Source of the DNA: JAUIIK01 sp963745675
Lineage (GTDB): Bacteria; Chloroflexota; Chloroflexia; Thermomicrobiales; CFX8
Length of the DNA: 64,000 nt
Reading direction: 5' to 3'
Assembly: GCA_963745675.1 (NCBI GenBank)
Contig: CAVUYM010000013.1
Coordinates: 248,001 to 312,000, forward strand
The notes beneath the pieces are model-generated. The model made no database searches. It was given only the letters and a program-made list of their open reading frames with translations, and was not told where the DNA came from. Both the position numbers and the translations under genes were made by a program. Positions within the stretch are counted from its first letter, which is position 1; each line of letters starts with the position of its first letter. This document shows positions 45,469 to 54,441 of this stretch, one piece after another.

Positions 45469-47949
45469 ATGAGTAACGGATCGGCGTCGGATCATCGGAC
45501 AGGGCGTCTAATTCCATTTCCGGGTGGACCGAAGCGAGATGCCGAGGGCGGTGTGCATCTAATGCCGTCGATTCCGTTGCCCCGCACACAGCTGATCGGC
45601 CGTGAAGCCGAGATTCGTGACGTGAGCGAACTCCTCCTGCGAGACGACATCGCTCTTGTGACGTTGATTGGCCCGGGCGGCGTCGGCAAGACGCGCCTCG
45701 CTCTGCAAGTTGCGTTGACGCTCGCAGAAGGTTATACCGACGGTGTCGTGTTCGTGTCACTCGAGGCGTTGCGCGATCCGGCACTTGTACTTCCCACGAT
45801 CGCCAATGCGTTGAACTTATCCGACACCGGCAATCAACGCCTGACCGAGCGCATCGTTAGTTACTTGCAGCCGCGCCAGCTCTTGCTCGTACTCGACAAC
45901 TTCGAACAGGTCGTAGCCGCGGCGGCGCTCATCGCCGACCTGCTTCTCCGCTGCCCGCGGCTACAGATCCTGGTGACCAGTCGCGTCGTGCTTCGCGTGT
46001 CAGTCGGGCGCGATTTCCCGGTTGCCCCATTGGAGGTGGTTGCGGCGTCCGGAGTGGATTGGTCAGAGAGAACCCGGCTCGAAGAGGCGGGAGCATCACC
46101 AGCGGTGCAATTGTTCGTAGCGCGCGCGAGAGCTGCCACAGCAAACTTCGCGCTCACAGCGGACAATGCGGAGGCGGTCACAGCGATCTGCACGCGGCTA
46201 GATGGGCTGCCGCTCGCCCTGGAGCTCGCCGCCGCTCGAATACCCGTGCTGCCACCGGCCGCTCTGCTCGCTCACCTTGAGCAAGCTCTGCCGCTCCTGA
46301 CAGGTGGCGCCCGAGATCAGCCAGAACGTCTACGCACAATGCGAGCTGCGATCTCCTGGAGCTATGACCTGCTTGATGAGGAGGAGCAACTGCTCTTTCG
46401 GCGGCTCGCGGTATTCGTTGGCGGATTCGACCTGGAAGCTGCGGAGGCGGTCGGGGGCATCATCGCTAGTCGTGGGCTTCCCGCGGAAAATACGGACCGT
46501 CAGTCAGGTGCATATCTGATTCTCGATGGCATAACCTCACTGGTCGCGAAGAGCCTCGTACGGCTGGTGGCGGGGCCACTGGCGGATCAGCCACGCTATC
46601 AGATGCTTGAGACGATCCGCGAGTTTGGTCTGGAGCAGCTTGCCGTTTCGGGCGAAGAACAGGCTGTGGCGGAGGCGCATGCCAGCCACTATCTGAGCGT
46701 CGCAGAGCCGGCATTCGAGCGCGTCTTCGCTACAGGCTATTTACCAGTACTCATGCGCCTGGAGAGCGAGCACGATAATATCCGCGCCGCACTGACATGG
46801 GCTGAAGCAACTGGACGGGCAGAGATTGGCTTGCGACTGGCTGCCGCGGTGGCCCCGTACTGGAACGGTCGCGCTCACTACCGCGAGGGGCGCGACTGGC
46901 TTGAGCGCTCGCTTGGTTGGGGAGAGCCGGCGCCGACGATCGTCCGTGCCCGCGTTTTGCGTGCCGCCGGCTGGCTGGCAAATCTCCAGGGCGATTTTGC
47001 GGCGTCTGAACGGTTTCTGGCCGAAGCAGTGGAGGTTGCCCGGCTGGCTGGGCACCGCTTTACCGAAGCTATAGCGCTGTTGGGGCTGAGTTTGACCGAA
47101 CTGCAGCGAGGTGATTATGCGCGAGCCGTAGTGTGGGCAAAAGAAGCGCTGGCGCTCTTTCCAGAGGATGAACCCATAACAGTCGCCGAAACCAATCTCG
47201 TCAGCGGCATCTACTCCGGTCTTGGACAGATTGCCCTTGCTAAAGGCGATACAGCGGCTGCGGCCAGCTATCTTGAGGAGGCGCTTACCCGGCAAAGTGC
47301 AAGTGGCCTTACCTGGCGCTGGGGGTTGAGTGACACGTTGCGCATACGTGGCGATCTTGCACTGGATCTCGGTAACGTTGCCGGGGCGAAGGATTTCTAT
47401 CGCGAAAGTTTGGAGATCGCTCGCGACCATGGCGATCGGCGCTTCATCATTTACGCGCTCACAGGTATAGCGATGGTTTCTGCCGCCCAGGGGAGGTCCC
47501 AGCGTTCGGTTCGCCTGCATGGCGCAGTGGCGGCCATGCGCGAACAGATTGACATGCCACTCGATGCCTGGCAACTTCCCAGATACGAGCGTGGGCTGGC
47601 GCTCGCGCGGTCCGCGCTTTCGTCTGAAGCGTTCGAGGCCGCCTGGTCGCTGGGTGAAGGACTATCCCTAGATGCGGCGATCGACGAGGCGCTTGCCGGT
47701 GAAGACACCAGTGATGAAGCTGAGACCGTATCCACTCCTTCTGAGGCAGCTGTCCAGGCCGGTCTGACGCCGCGCGAACGCGAACTCCTGCCACTGCTGG
47801 CGCAGGGGCTCACCGACCGTGAGATTGCCGAGGCGCTTTCGATCAGTCCTCGCACTGTTGGATACCACGTCACGAACCTGCTCTCGAAACTCAACGTCGA
47901 ATCTCGCACTGCGGCGGCGGCCTATGCGATTCGAAACGGGCTGGCCTGA
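45469..47949 (+). CDS. NB-ARC/AfsR-like ATPase regulator with C-terminal LuxR domain
   Basis: 826 residues. Walker A LIGPGGVGKTRLAL near residue 70, Walker B LLLVLDNFEQVVAAA, the sensor TSRVVLRVSVGRDFPV, GLPLALELAAARIPVL, a long helical TPR-like region, and a final LuxR helix-turn-helix (LTPRERELLPLLAQGLTDRE, SISPRTVGYHVTNLLSKLNV). This is the STAND transcription-factor layout. It leads a 8-kb plus-strand series with hydrolases that it may control (inference). Confidence 0.88.
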   Translation: MSNGSASDHRTGRLIPFPGGPKRDAEGGVHLMPSIPLPRTQLIGREAEIRDVSELLLRDDIALVTLIGPGGVGKTRLALQVALTLAEGYTDGVVFVSLEALRDPALVLPTIANALNLSDTGNQRLTERIVSYLQPRQLLLVLDNFEQVVAAAALIADLLLRCPRLQILVTSRVVLRVSVGRDFPVAPLEVVAASGVDWSERTRLEEAGASPAVQLFVARARAATANFALTADNAEAVTAICTRLDGLPLALELAAARIPVLPPAALLAHLEQALPLLTGGARDQPERLRTMRAAISWSYDLLDEEEQLLFRRLAVFVGGFDLEAAEAVGGIIASRGLPAENTDRQSGAYLILDGITSLVAKSLVRLVAGPLADQPRYQMLETIREFGLEQLAVSGEEQAVAEAHASHYLSVAEPAFERVFATGYLPVLMRLESEHDNIRAALTWAEATGRAEIGLRLAAAVAPYWNGRAHYREGRDWLERSLGWGEPAPTIVRARVLRAAGWLANLQGDFAASERFLAEAVEVARLAGHRFTEAIALLGLSLTELQRGDYARAVVWAKEALALFPEDEPITVAETNLVSGIYSGLGQIALAKGDTAAAASYLEEALTRQSASGLTWRWGLSDTLRIRGDLALDLGNVAGAKDFYRESLEIARDHGDRRFIIYALTGIAMVSAAQGRSQRSVRLHGAVAAMREQIDMPLDAWQLPRYERGLALARSALSSEAFEAAWSLGEGLSLDAAIDEALAGEDTSDEAETVSTPSEAAVQAGLTPRERELLPLLAQGLTDREIAEALSISPRTVGYHVTNLLSKLNVESRTAAAAYAIRNGLA

Positions 47950-48269
47950 GGCCCGATTGCCTGAACCCGGTAGATCTACCAGGGTTCTTTACAACAGGTG
48001 CAACAGATAACCCGGTAGTCCTCCCGGTGTGTGCTTGCGTCTGAATCCCTACTATGAAGGTAGAGAAGGCAGGGCGCCTTCAATCCGATCACAAGGCAGT
48101 GATAGCACGAGCGCGAGTGAGCGAAGGGAGGTTCGCAAGCTGCCGCATACCAATCTTTGGAGAAAAGTTGGCGATCCATCGACCTACAGCGGAGGGCGCG
48201 GCCCATGTTGGCTCCGCGACGCTCTCGCACCGACACTGTTGTCGCATTTTGGAAGGAAGACAATCATTG

Positions 48270-49121
48270 ATGGCTTCAATGATCCGATATCGATCCCGCT
48301 CACGAATCCGTATTCTGTTTGCCGCGCTCCTGGCGCTAGCCAGTCTGAGTGGCCTGTTGACTGGCGCTGTTTCGGCTGATTCAACGACGCTGCTGGGTAG
48401 CTCGAGCAGTGACAAGCCTACGATTGTGCTGGTGCATGGGGCCTGGGCTGATAGTTCTGGATGGACCGGGACAATCAAGCAGCTTCAGCGCGCAGGTTAT
48501 CCGGTGATTGCACCGGCGAATCCGCTGCGGAGCCTGGTGGGTGACTCGGCCTACATCGCCAGTGTCCTGGCTGACATTGACGGCCCGATCATTCTCGTTG
48601 GCCATTCTTATGGAGGCGCGGTGATCACCAATGCCGCCGCCGGCAATCCGAATGTCAAGGCGCTCGTCTACATTGCCGGTTTCGCGCCAGCGACAGATGA
48701 AACGGTCTTTGGGCTGCTGGGCATGTTCCCGGGGAGCCAGGTCCAGCCCGCCTTGCATATCGTCCCGTACCCGCTGGCGGACGGCGAGTTCGGACTCGAC
48801 GCCTACATCGTCCAGGATATGTTCCGCGATGTCTTTGCTCAGGATGTAACTCCCCAGACGGCCGCGGCGATGGCAGCTGCACAGCGCCCGACTTCCCTGT
48901 CGACCGGCGAAGAACTGTCCGTCGGCGAGGCTTGGGCAACGATTCCCTCGTGGTTCATGATTCCCAAGCAGGACAAAGTGATCCCGCCCGAACTGCAGCA
49001 CTTCATGGCTGAACGGGCCGGTGGACATATTGTCGAAGTCAAAGGCTCGCACGCGATTCTGGTCTCGAAGCCGAACAAGGTTGCCGATCTGATCGAACAA
49101 GTGGCTCAAGCCGTCGACTAG
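48270..49121 (+). CDS. Secreted alpha/beta hydrolase
   Basis: 283 residues from ATG 48270 (GGAAGGAAG upstream); the frame is open to 48054. A signal peptide (IRILFAALLALASLSGLLTG) is followed by KPTIVLVHGAWADSSGW (oxyanion loop), IILVGHSYGGAVITNAA (nucleophile Ser), an acidic site near KQDKVIPPELQ, and the late His in EVKGSHAILVSKPN. This is the alpha/beta hydrolase_6 pattern of esterase-like proteins. First of three hydrolases in a row. Confidence 0.85.
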   Translation: MASMIRYRSRSRIRILFAALLALASLSGLLTGAVSADSTTLLGSSSSDKPTIVLVHGAWADSSGWTGTIKQLQRAGYPVIAPANPLRSLVGDSAYIASVLADIDGPIILVGHSYGGAVITNAAAGNPNVKALVYIAGFAPATDETVFGLLGMFPGSQVQPALHIVPYPLADGEFGLDAYIVQDMFRDVFAQDVTPQTAAAMAAAQRPTSLSTGEELSVGEAWATIPSWFMIPKQDKVIPPELQHFMAERAGGHIVEVKGSHAILVSKPNKVADLIEQVAQAVD

Positions 49122-49209
49122 ATCCCAACTAATCCACGACGAACCCCGGTGGCGGTTTAGCAAACAGAGATATCCGTCGCCGGGAATTCCTACCAAGGAG
49201 GACCATACA

Positions 49210-50097
49210 GTGAACACCTCAAACCGTGATTTGACAGCCCTCGACACAATCGTTCTGATCCATGGACTTTGGATGACTTCACACAGCTGGGCTGATTGGG
49301 TCGAACGCTATAACCGGCGTGGCTTCAACGCGCTGGCGATCGGCTGGCCCGGGCTGGATGGGAAATCTGTCGAAGAGTTGCGCGCCGATCCGACGCCGTT
49401 GACGACCCTTTCGGTGACCCAGATCCTCGACCACTATACCCAGATCATCCGTGGCCTTGAGCGCCCACCCATTATCATGGGGCATTCGCTTGGCGGCGCC
49501 TTCACGCAGATTCTGGTGAGTCGAGGGCTGGGTGCAGTCGGGGTGGGCATTGCCCCGGCAACGGTCCGCGGCGTGCGGAAGTTGCCGCTCTCGACGCTCA
49601 AAGCATCGTCGCCGGTATTGGGTAACCCGTTCAATCGCGGCAAGGCCGTCCCTCTTACGCTCAAGCAGTTTACCTACGCCTTCGCCAACACGATGCCCGA
49701 GCGCGAGGCAGCCAAGATTTATGAAGAGCAGTACATCCCGGCTGCGGCGTCGGTCTTGTTCGAGGTCGCATTCGCCAACTTCAACCCGCGCACGGTTGTA
49801 CGGGCCGATTTCCAGAAGGATGAGCGCGCGCCGCTGCTTTTCATTGGAGGCGAGTTCGATCATGTCGTGCCACCGTCAGCGATCAAGGCCAACTTGAAGA
49901 AGTACAGCAAGTCGCGGGCGGTCACCGAGTATCAGGAATTCGCGGGCCGCACACACTTTCTCGCAGGTCAGGAGGGTTGGGAGGAGGTGGCAGACTATGC
50001 GCTCGACTGGGCTGTCGCCCACACCGTTCCTGCTACCCAGAACGGCAGGGCCGCGCTTGATAAACAGGAAATAAAGGTGGCCGCAAAGGCTGGCTAA
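49210..50097 (+). CDS. Alpha/beta hydrolase
   Basis: 295 residues; GTG 49210 follows AAGGAGG. IVLIHGLWMTSHSWADW, PIIMGHSLGGAFTQILV (nucleophile), EFDHVVPPSAI (acid) and AGRTHFLAGQEGW (His) complete a catalytic triad. No signal peptide, so cytosolic. Sequence differs enough from the two neighbours to be a separate family member rather than a fresh duplicate. Confidence 0.85.
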   Translation: MNTSNRDLTALDTIVLIHGLWMTSHSWADWVERYNRRGFNALAIGWPGLDGKSVEELRADPTPLTTLSVTQILDHYTQIIRGLERPPIIMGHSLGGAFTQILVSRGLGAVGVGIAPATVRGVRKLPLSTLKASSPVLGNPFNRGKAVPLTLKQFTYAFANTMPEREAAKIYEEQYIPAAASVLFEVAFANFNPRTVVRADFQKDERAPLLFIGGEFDHVVPPSAIKANLKKYSKSRAVTEYQEFAGRTHFLAGQEGWEEVADYALDWAVAHTVPATQNGRAALDKQEIKVAAKAG

Positions 50098-50323
50098 CAA
50101 TGGTACGATGATCTCCTCGCACACGTCTGTACCGGCGATGCGATGCGTCGCCGGTACAGGACCGACGAGCATTTCCAGAGAATTAGACAACGCAGGTCTT
50201 ACATCCGGCGCTCACTGTCTGTCCCGCGACTGGCGCCGTTGCCGAGCCGCAGGGATAAATAGCGCGGAAGGAAGTGCGTTGAGCATGGCGAACCACAATC
50301 CGCCAAAAGAAAAGGAAGCGACC

Positions 50324-51160
50324 ATGAGCACGATCACCACCAGCGACGGCGTCGAAATCTTCTACAAGGACTGGGGGCCCAGAAACGCACAGCCGCTGGT
50401 TTTTCACCACGGCTGGCCGCTCAGCAGTGATGACTGGGACGCGCAAATGCTGTATTTCATCAGCGAGGGCTACCGCGTCGTCGCCAGTGATCGGCGTGGG
50501 CACGGCCGCTCGACTCAGGTTAGCGACGGTCACGACATGGATCACTATGCCGCTGACGTCGCCGCTGTGGCCGAGCACCTCGACCTGAGGAACGCCGTCC
50601 ATATCGGCCACTCCACCGGTGGCGGCGAAGCGTTGCACTACGTTGCTCGCCACGGCCAGAGCCAGGGCCGCGTTGCCGGGCTGGTTCTGATCAGCGCGGT
50701 GCCACCGATCATGGTCAAAACCCCGGCCAATCCCGGTGGTCTGCCGATCGAGGTCTTCGACGACTTGCGCCAGCAACTGGCTGCCAACCGCACGGAGTTC
50801 TATCTCGGCGTCGCGAGTGGACCGTTCTACGGCTTCAACCGGCCTGGCGCGCAAGTGTCGCAGGCCGTGATCCAGAACTGGTGGCGGCAGGGCATGATCG
50901 GCGGCGCAAACGCCCATTACGAGGGTATCAAGGCCTTCTCGGAGACCGATTTCACCGATGATCTCAAGATCATCGACGTGCCGACGCTCGTGATGCACGG
51001 CGACGACGACCAGATCGTGCCGATCGCCGACTCCGCGATGCTGTCGTCCAAGCTGCTGAAGAACAGCACCCTGAAAGTCTACGAGGGATACCCACACGGC
51101 ATGTGCACGACGCACGCCGACGTCATCAACCCGGATCTGCTCGCTTTTATCAAGGGTTGA
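50324..51160 (+). CDS. Alpha/beta hydrolase, chloroperoxidase type
   Basis: 278 residues from ATG 50324 (AAAGGAAGC upstream). MSTITTSDGVEIFYKDWGPR is the classic start of cofactor-free haloperoxidase/arylesterase relatives; VVASDRRGHGRSTQ, VHIGHSTGGGEALHYVARHG (Ser nucleophile), HGDDDQIVPIADSA (Asp) and YPHGMCTTHADVINPD (His) complete the set. Forms peracids or hydrolyses small esters in related proteins. Confidence 0.88.
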   Translation: MSTITTSDGVEIFYKDWGPRNAQPLVFHHGWPLSSDDWDAQMLYFISEGYRVVASDRRGHGRSTQVSDGHDMDHYAADVAAVAEHLDLRNAVHIGHSTGGGEALHYVARHGQSQGRVAGLVLISAVPPIMVKTPANPGGLPIEVFDDLRQQLAANRTEFYLGVASGPFYGFNRPGAQVSQAVIQNWWRQGMIGGANAHYEGIKAFSETDFTDDLKIIDVPTLVMHGDDDQIVPIADSAMLSSKLLKNSTLKVYEGYPHGMCTTHADVINPDLLAFIKG

Positions 51161-51239
51161 TACGCTGACCAGTCACAAAGCGGATGGGACGTCTGCGCCG
51201 GGGAGAGATGGCCCGTCCGCAATCTGATGTCAGGAGGAG

Positions 51240-52202
51240 ATGATGGACAAGGCTACGGGCGTTTTCGAACGCCGAACTGCAAGTACGGTGCGCTGGCCGG
51301 AACTGCCACTGGATGAGTGGCAATCAACGCTCGACACGCTGCACATGTGGTTGCAGATCGTTGGGAAGACCAAGCTCGAACTCACCCCATTTCTCAACCA
51401 ATGGTGGAATGTGGCCCTGCTGCCTACGCCGCGCGGTTTGACGACCGGTGTTATTCCCTACGGCGCGCGTAGCTTCGAAGTTGAAATCGATTTCCTCGAT
51501 CACACATTGTCGATACGTGACAACCTGGGGCGTTCAGAGGTCATCGCGCTCGTCGAACGGACGGTCGCGCAGTTCTACGACGAGTACAGCGCGAGGCTGG
51601 CCGCACTCGAGCTTCAGGTCGAGATCAATCCGGTCCCGGTTGAGGTCCCACACACGATTCCCTTCCATGCCGACGACGTCCACCGGGACTACGATCCGGA
51701 GTACGTGACGCGCTGGTGGTCGATCATGCTCAACACGGTCAACGTGCTACAAACCTATTGCTCGCGCTTCACTGGAAAGGCCAGTCCGAGCCAGTTCTTC
51801 TGGGGCTCGTTCGATCTCTGCCAGACGCGCTTTTCTGGCCGGCTGGCTGATCCTCCAGCTGGCGCGCCACGCTTTCTGCAGTTGGCCGAGAACGAGGAAA
51901 ATGCCGCCTGCGGTTTCTGGCCGGGCAACACCTCGATGAGCGGTGAAACGTTCGGCGAGCCGGCATTCTACGCCTACTGCTATCCTCTACCGGACGGCTA
52001 TGCTGAGGAAAGCATCAAGCCTGAAGCGGCCTACTATGACCAGCGAATGGGTTTGTTCATCTTGCGCTATGAAGATGTCCGTCTCAGCCCATCACCGGAG
52101 CAGAACATACTGGCCTTTTTCGAGAGTACCTATGAAATCGCAGCCGAGCGTGCGAATTGGGATCGCACCAGGCTAGAAGTCAATCCACCGGCAACTGCAT
52201 GA
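51240..52202 (+). CDS. DUF5996 family protein
   Basis: 320 residues with ATG 51240 and AGGAGG immediately upstream. WPELPLDEWQSTLDTLHMWL, QIVGKTKLELTPFLNQWWNV, ALLPTPRGLTTGVIPYGARS, FFWGSFDLCQTRFSGR and EPAFYAYCYPLPDGY are the usual blocks of this family. Aromatic-rich, no signal peptide, no known catalytic residues. It lies between a haloperoxidase-type hydrolase and the UBP zinc-finger protein. Confidence 0.82.
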   Translation: MMDKATGVFERRTASTVRWPELPLDEWQSTLDTLHMWLQIVGKTKLELTPFLNQWWNVALLPTPRGLTTGVIPYGARSFEVEIDFLDHTLSIRDNLGRSEVIALVERTVAQFYDEYSARLAALELQVEINPVPVEVPHTIPFHADDVHRDYDPEYVTRWWSIMLNTVNVLQTYCSRFTGKASPSQFFWGSFDLCQTRFSGRLADPPAGAPRFLQLAENEENAACGFWPGNTSMSGETFGEPAFYAYCYPLPDGYAEESIKPEAAYYDQRMGLFILRYEDVRLSPSPEQNILAFFESTYEIAAERANWDRTRLEVNPPATA

Positions 52203-52224
52203 GAATCCGGAAAGAAGGATAGAG

Positions 52225-52497
52225 ATGGCTCAGCGGCCACAGTGCACCCATTTGGATCAGATTCGCGATGTGACACCCAGCGCGGAAGGGTGTGAAGAGT
52301 GTCTGGAGATGGGCGACACCTGGGTGCACCTGCGCATGTGTTTGATCTGCGGCCACGTCGGCTGCTGTGATGACTCGAAGAACAAGCACGCAACCAAGCA
52401 CTTTCACGCCACCGACCATCCGATTATCCAGTCAATCGAGCCAGGCGAGGACTGGCGCTGGTGCTACGTCGATCAGACCTTTCTCAAGCGTAGATGA
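52225..52497 (+). CDS. UBP-type zinc finger protein
   Basis: 90 residues containing only a ZnF-UBP domain: CTHLDQIRDV, GCEECLEMGDTWVHLRMCLI, CGHVGCCDDSKNKHATKHFH and ATDHPIIQSIEPGEDWRWCY. The spaced Cys/His set is complete. The eukaryotic domain binds the C-terminal Gly-Gly of ubiquitin; in bacteria its partner is unknown. Starts 22 bp after the DUF5996 gene, so they are cotranscribed. Confidence 0.88.
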   Translation: MAQRPQCTHLDQIRDVTPSAEGCEECLEMGDTWVHLRMCLICGHVGCCDDSKNKHATKHFHATDHPIIQSIEPGEDWRWCYVDQTFLKRR

Positions 52498-52748
52498 TGA
52501 CTGGTGGACAGCAACGGTAGACCGGGCCACGGTGCGGAATTCCGAGCGATATGGGCTAGTACTCCTTGTCCCCCTGGTATCTGGAGCATTCCACCTCTCC
52601 TTCGATGACAACGCCAGCATTGTCGCTCTGGCTTGACATCTCGTCACTGCCATGATGAAATGAGGGTGTACGTACACCCTTACCCACCGCGTTGTGTTGG
52701 CGTTTTGGATGATGGCGGTGGCCCTGAATGAGCATGGAGGACGAGCCA

Positions 52749-53840
52749 ATGGCGACTCGAATGGCGGACCAGGTAATGCTCCTGGCTGGCACCAGAGATG
52801 GCCTGTACATCTTTAAGAGCAATCTCGAGCGCGAGCAGTGGTCGATTTGTGGACCATTCCTCGAAGGCTATGACATCAATTCTGCTGTCCTCGACCCGCG
52901 CGATGGCCGGACGATCTGGGCGGCAGCGAACGGCAACGGTGAAGCTGCGATCTACAAATCGAAGGACCGTGGGCGCACCTGGGAACGTTCTGGTGAGCCC
53001 TTTGAGGCCGATCTCGTCTGGCAGGTGACGCCTGCGCTCGATGACATGCCCGATTCGGTCTACGCCGGGATCATGCCGGCGATGCTCTATCGCTCCGACG
53101 ATCAGGGGCAGACATGGAACGAAGTCGAGGGGCTGGCCAAACATCCGAGCCGTGAAGAATGGTGGCCCGGTGGTGGTGGTATGTGTCTCCATACGATCGT
53201 CACCAATCCGCTGAAGCCGAAAGATCTGCTGGTCGCCATGTCCGTCGGCGGGGTGCTCTACTCCGAAGATGGCGGCGAGAATTGGGAGCCGCGTAATGCC
53301 GGCACCTTCTCAATGGCCGAGGAATGGTCGAAGGAAGCAGGTCGCACCGCACAGCACGAAGTGCATCGTTGCACGCACAAGGTCGCTCGGCACCCAAACA
53401 ACGGTCTGCTTTTCCAGCAGAACCACGTCGGCGTCTACCGCTCCACGACCTACGGCCGCGAGTGGGAAGATATCAGCGAGGGTCTGCCAAACCGCTTCGG
53501 TTTCGTGATCGATGTCACGCAGGACGGCACGGTCTTCGTCGTTCCCCAGCATGATTGGGAGCCGGAGATCGGCGTGCGGGTGACCGGCCAGCTTGCCGCC
53601 TATCGTAGCCGTGATTCAGGAGATAGCTGGGAACGTCTGACCAACGGGCTTCCGGAGGTCGAAAATGTGACGCTCTATCGTGAGGGTATGGCGACAGATT
53701 TATGCGATTCCGGTGGCGTCTATTTTGGTACGAGCGATGGGGTGCTGCACTACTCCCGCGACGGTGGCGACTCCTGGCACCAGCTTGCAACCGGTCTGCC
53801 GCCGGTGCGCGCCGTGACCTGCGAGCACTACACCGTTTAG
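52749..53840 (+). CDS. Asp-box (BNR) repeat beta-propeller protein
   Basis: 363 residues from ATG 52749 (GGAGGACG upstream; GTG/ATG at 52728 also open). Five Asp-box motifs: SKDRGRTWE, SDDQGQTWN, SEDGGENWE, SRDSGDSWE and SRDGGDSWH. These give a sialidase/WD40-type propeller, but sialidase catalytic Arg residues are not evident, and no signal peptide is seen. A photosynthesis-system-stability-factor-like relative is possible. Terminates at a good hairpin. Confidence 0.83.
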   Translation: MATRMADQVMLLAGTRDGLYIFKSNLEREQWSICGPFLEGYDINSAVLDPRDGRTIWAAANGNGEAAIYKSKDRGRTWERSGEPFEADLVWQVTPALDDMPDSVYAGIMPAMLYRSDDQGQTWNEVEGLAKHPSREEWWPGGGGMCLHTIVTNPLKPKDLLVAMSVGGVLYSEDGGENWEPRNAGTFSMAEEWSKEAGRTAQHEVHRCTHKVARHPNNGLLFQQNHVGVYRSTTYGREWEDISEGLPNRFGFVIDVTQDGTVFVVPQHDWEPEIGVRVTGQLAAYRSRDSGDSWERLTNGLPEVENVTLYREGMATDLCDSGGVYFGTSDGVLHYSRDGGDSWHQLATGLPPVRAVTCEHYTV

Positions 53841-53910
53841 CATCGCAGCAGGCGTTGGCGACTGAAAGCGGCGCAACCGGCAGACATAGTATCGAAATGA
53901 TTGACTGAGG

Positions 53911-53938
53911 CCACCGGGTGATATTGCCCGGTGGTTTT
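53911..53938 (+). terminator. Intrinsic terminator of the Asp-box gene
   Basis: CCACCGGG, 8-base loop, CCCGGTGG and TTTT, 71 bp after the stop codon. Marks the end of the plus-strand series that begins at 45469. Confidence 0.85.
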
Positions 53939-54018
53939 GCTATCGCTTCCGCATCCACTGACCGCAGCAACGAGCGGCCGCATGTTTTCGCCTCTGTTGT
54001 TTGGTGGCTGTAGCCGGG

Positions 54019-54327
54019 TTAGTCGTCGGTGGCGGTGAATTCGTGGACGAGTGATCCGTGTTCCATCAATGACACTTCCTGGATGTGGGCGAACCAGGCC
54101 GCGGCAGGGAAAAGGCTGGCGGCTCCCTCGGCGGCTTGTTTCGCGTGTTCCATCGAGTCCCAGAAGACGATATCGAACCAGATTTCCGGTTCTTCACCAC
54201 GGAATAGCCTGGCGGATTGGAGCCCCGGGAAGGCGTCTCGGATGGCTTCGATGGCCATTTCACGATCGCGCAGGAAGTGTTTTTCATTACCGGATGCGAC
54301 GCGCAGTTTGACGAGTTCCAGGACCAT
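54019..54327 (-). CDS. Antibiotic-biosynthesis-monooxygenase-like small protein
   Basis: About 102 residues. VLELVKLRVASGNEKHFLRD, IRDAFPGLQSARLFR, IWFDIVFWDSMEHAKQAA form the dimeric ferredoxin-like barrel pattern (ABM/EthD-type). ATG 54327; a TTG at 54333 has better AAGGA spacing (7 bases) and may be the start. Divergent from the YyaL gene with about 110 bp between. Function unknown. Confidence 0.7.
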   Translation of the reverse strand: MVLELVKLRVASGNEKHFLRDREMAIEAIRDAFPGLQSARLFRGEEPEIWFDIVFWDSMEHAKQAAEGAASLFPAAAWFAHIQEVSLMEHGSLVHEFTATDD

Positions 54328-54441
54328 TGTCAATTTGAATTCCTTCCAGTCAACGAATGTGAGTATAGTCGCTGGCTAACGTCAGTGCGGTCGTATGCTT
54401 GTGGGGAAACACAGCGAGACACTAAAGGGAGTTCCCAGACA

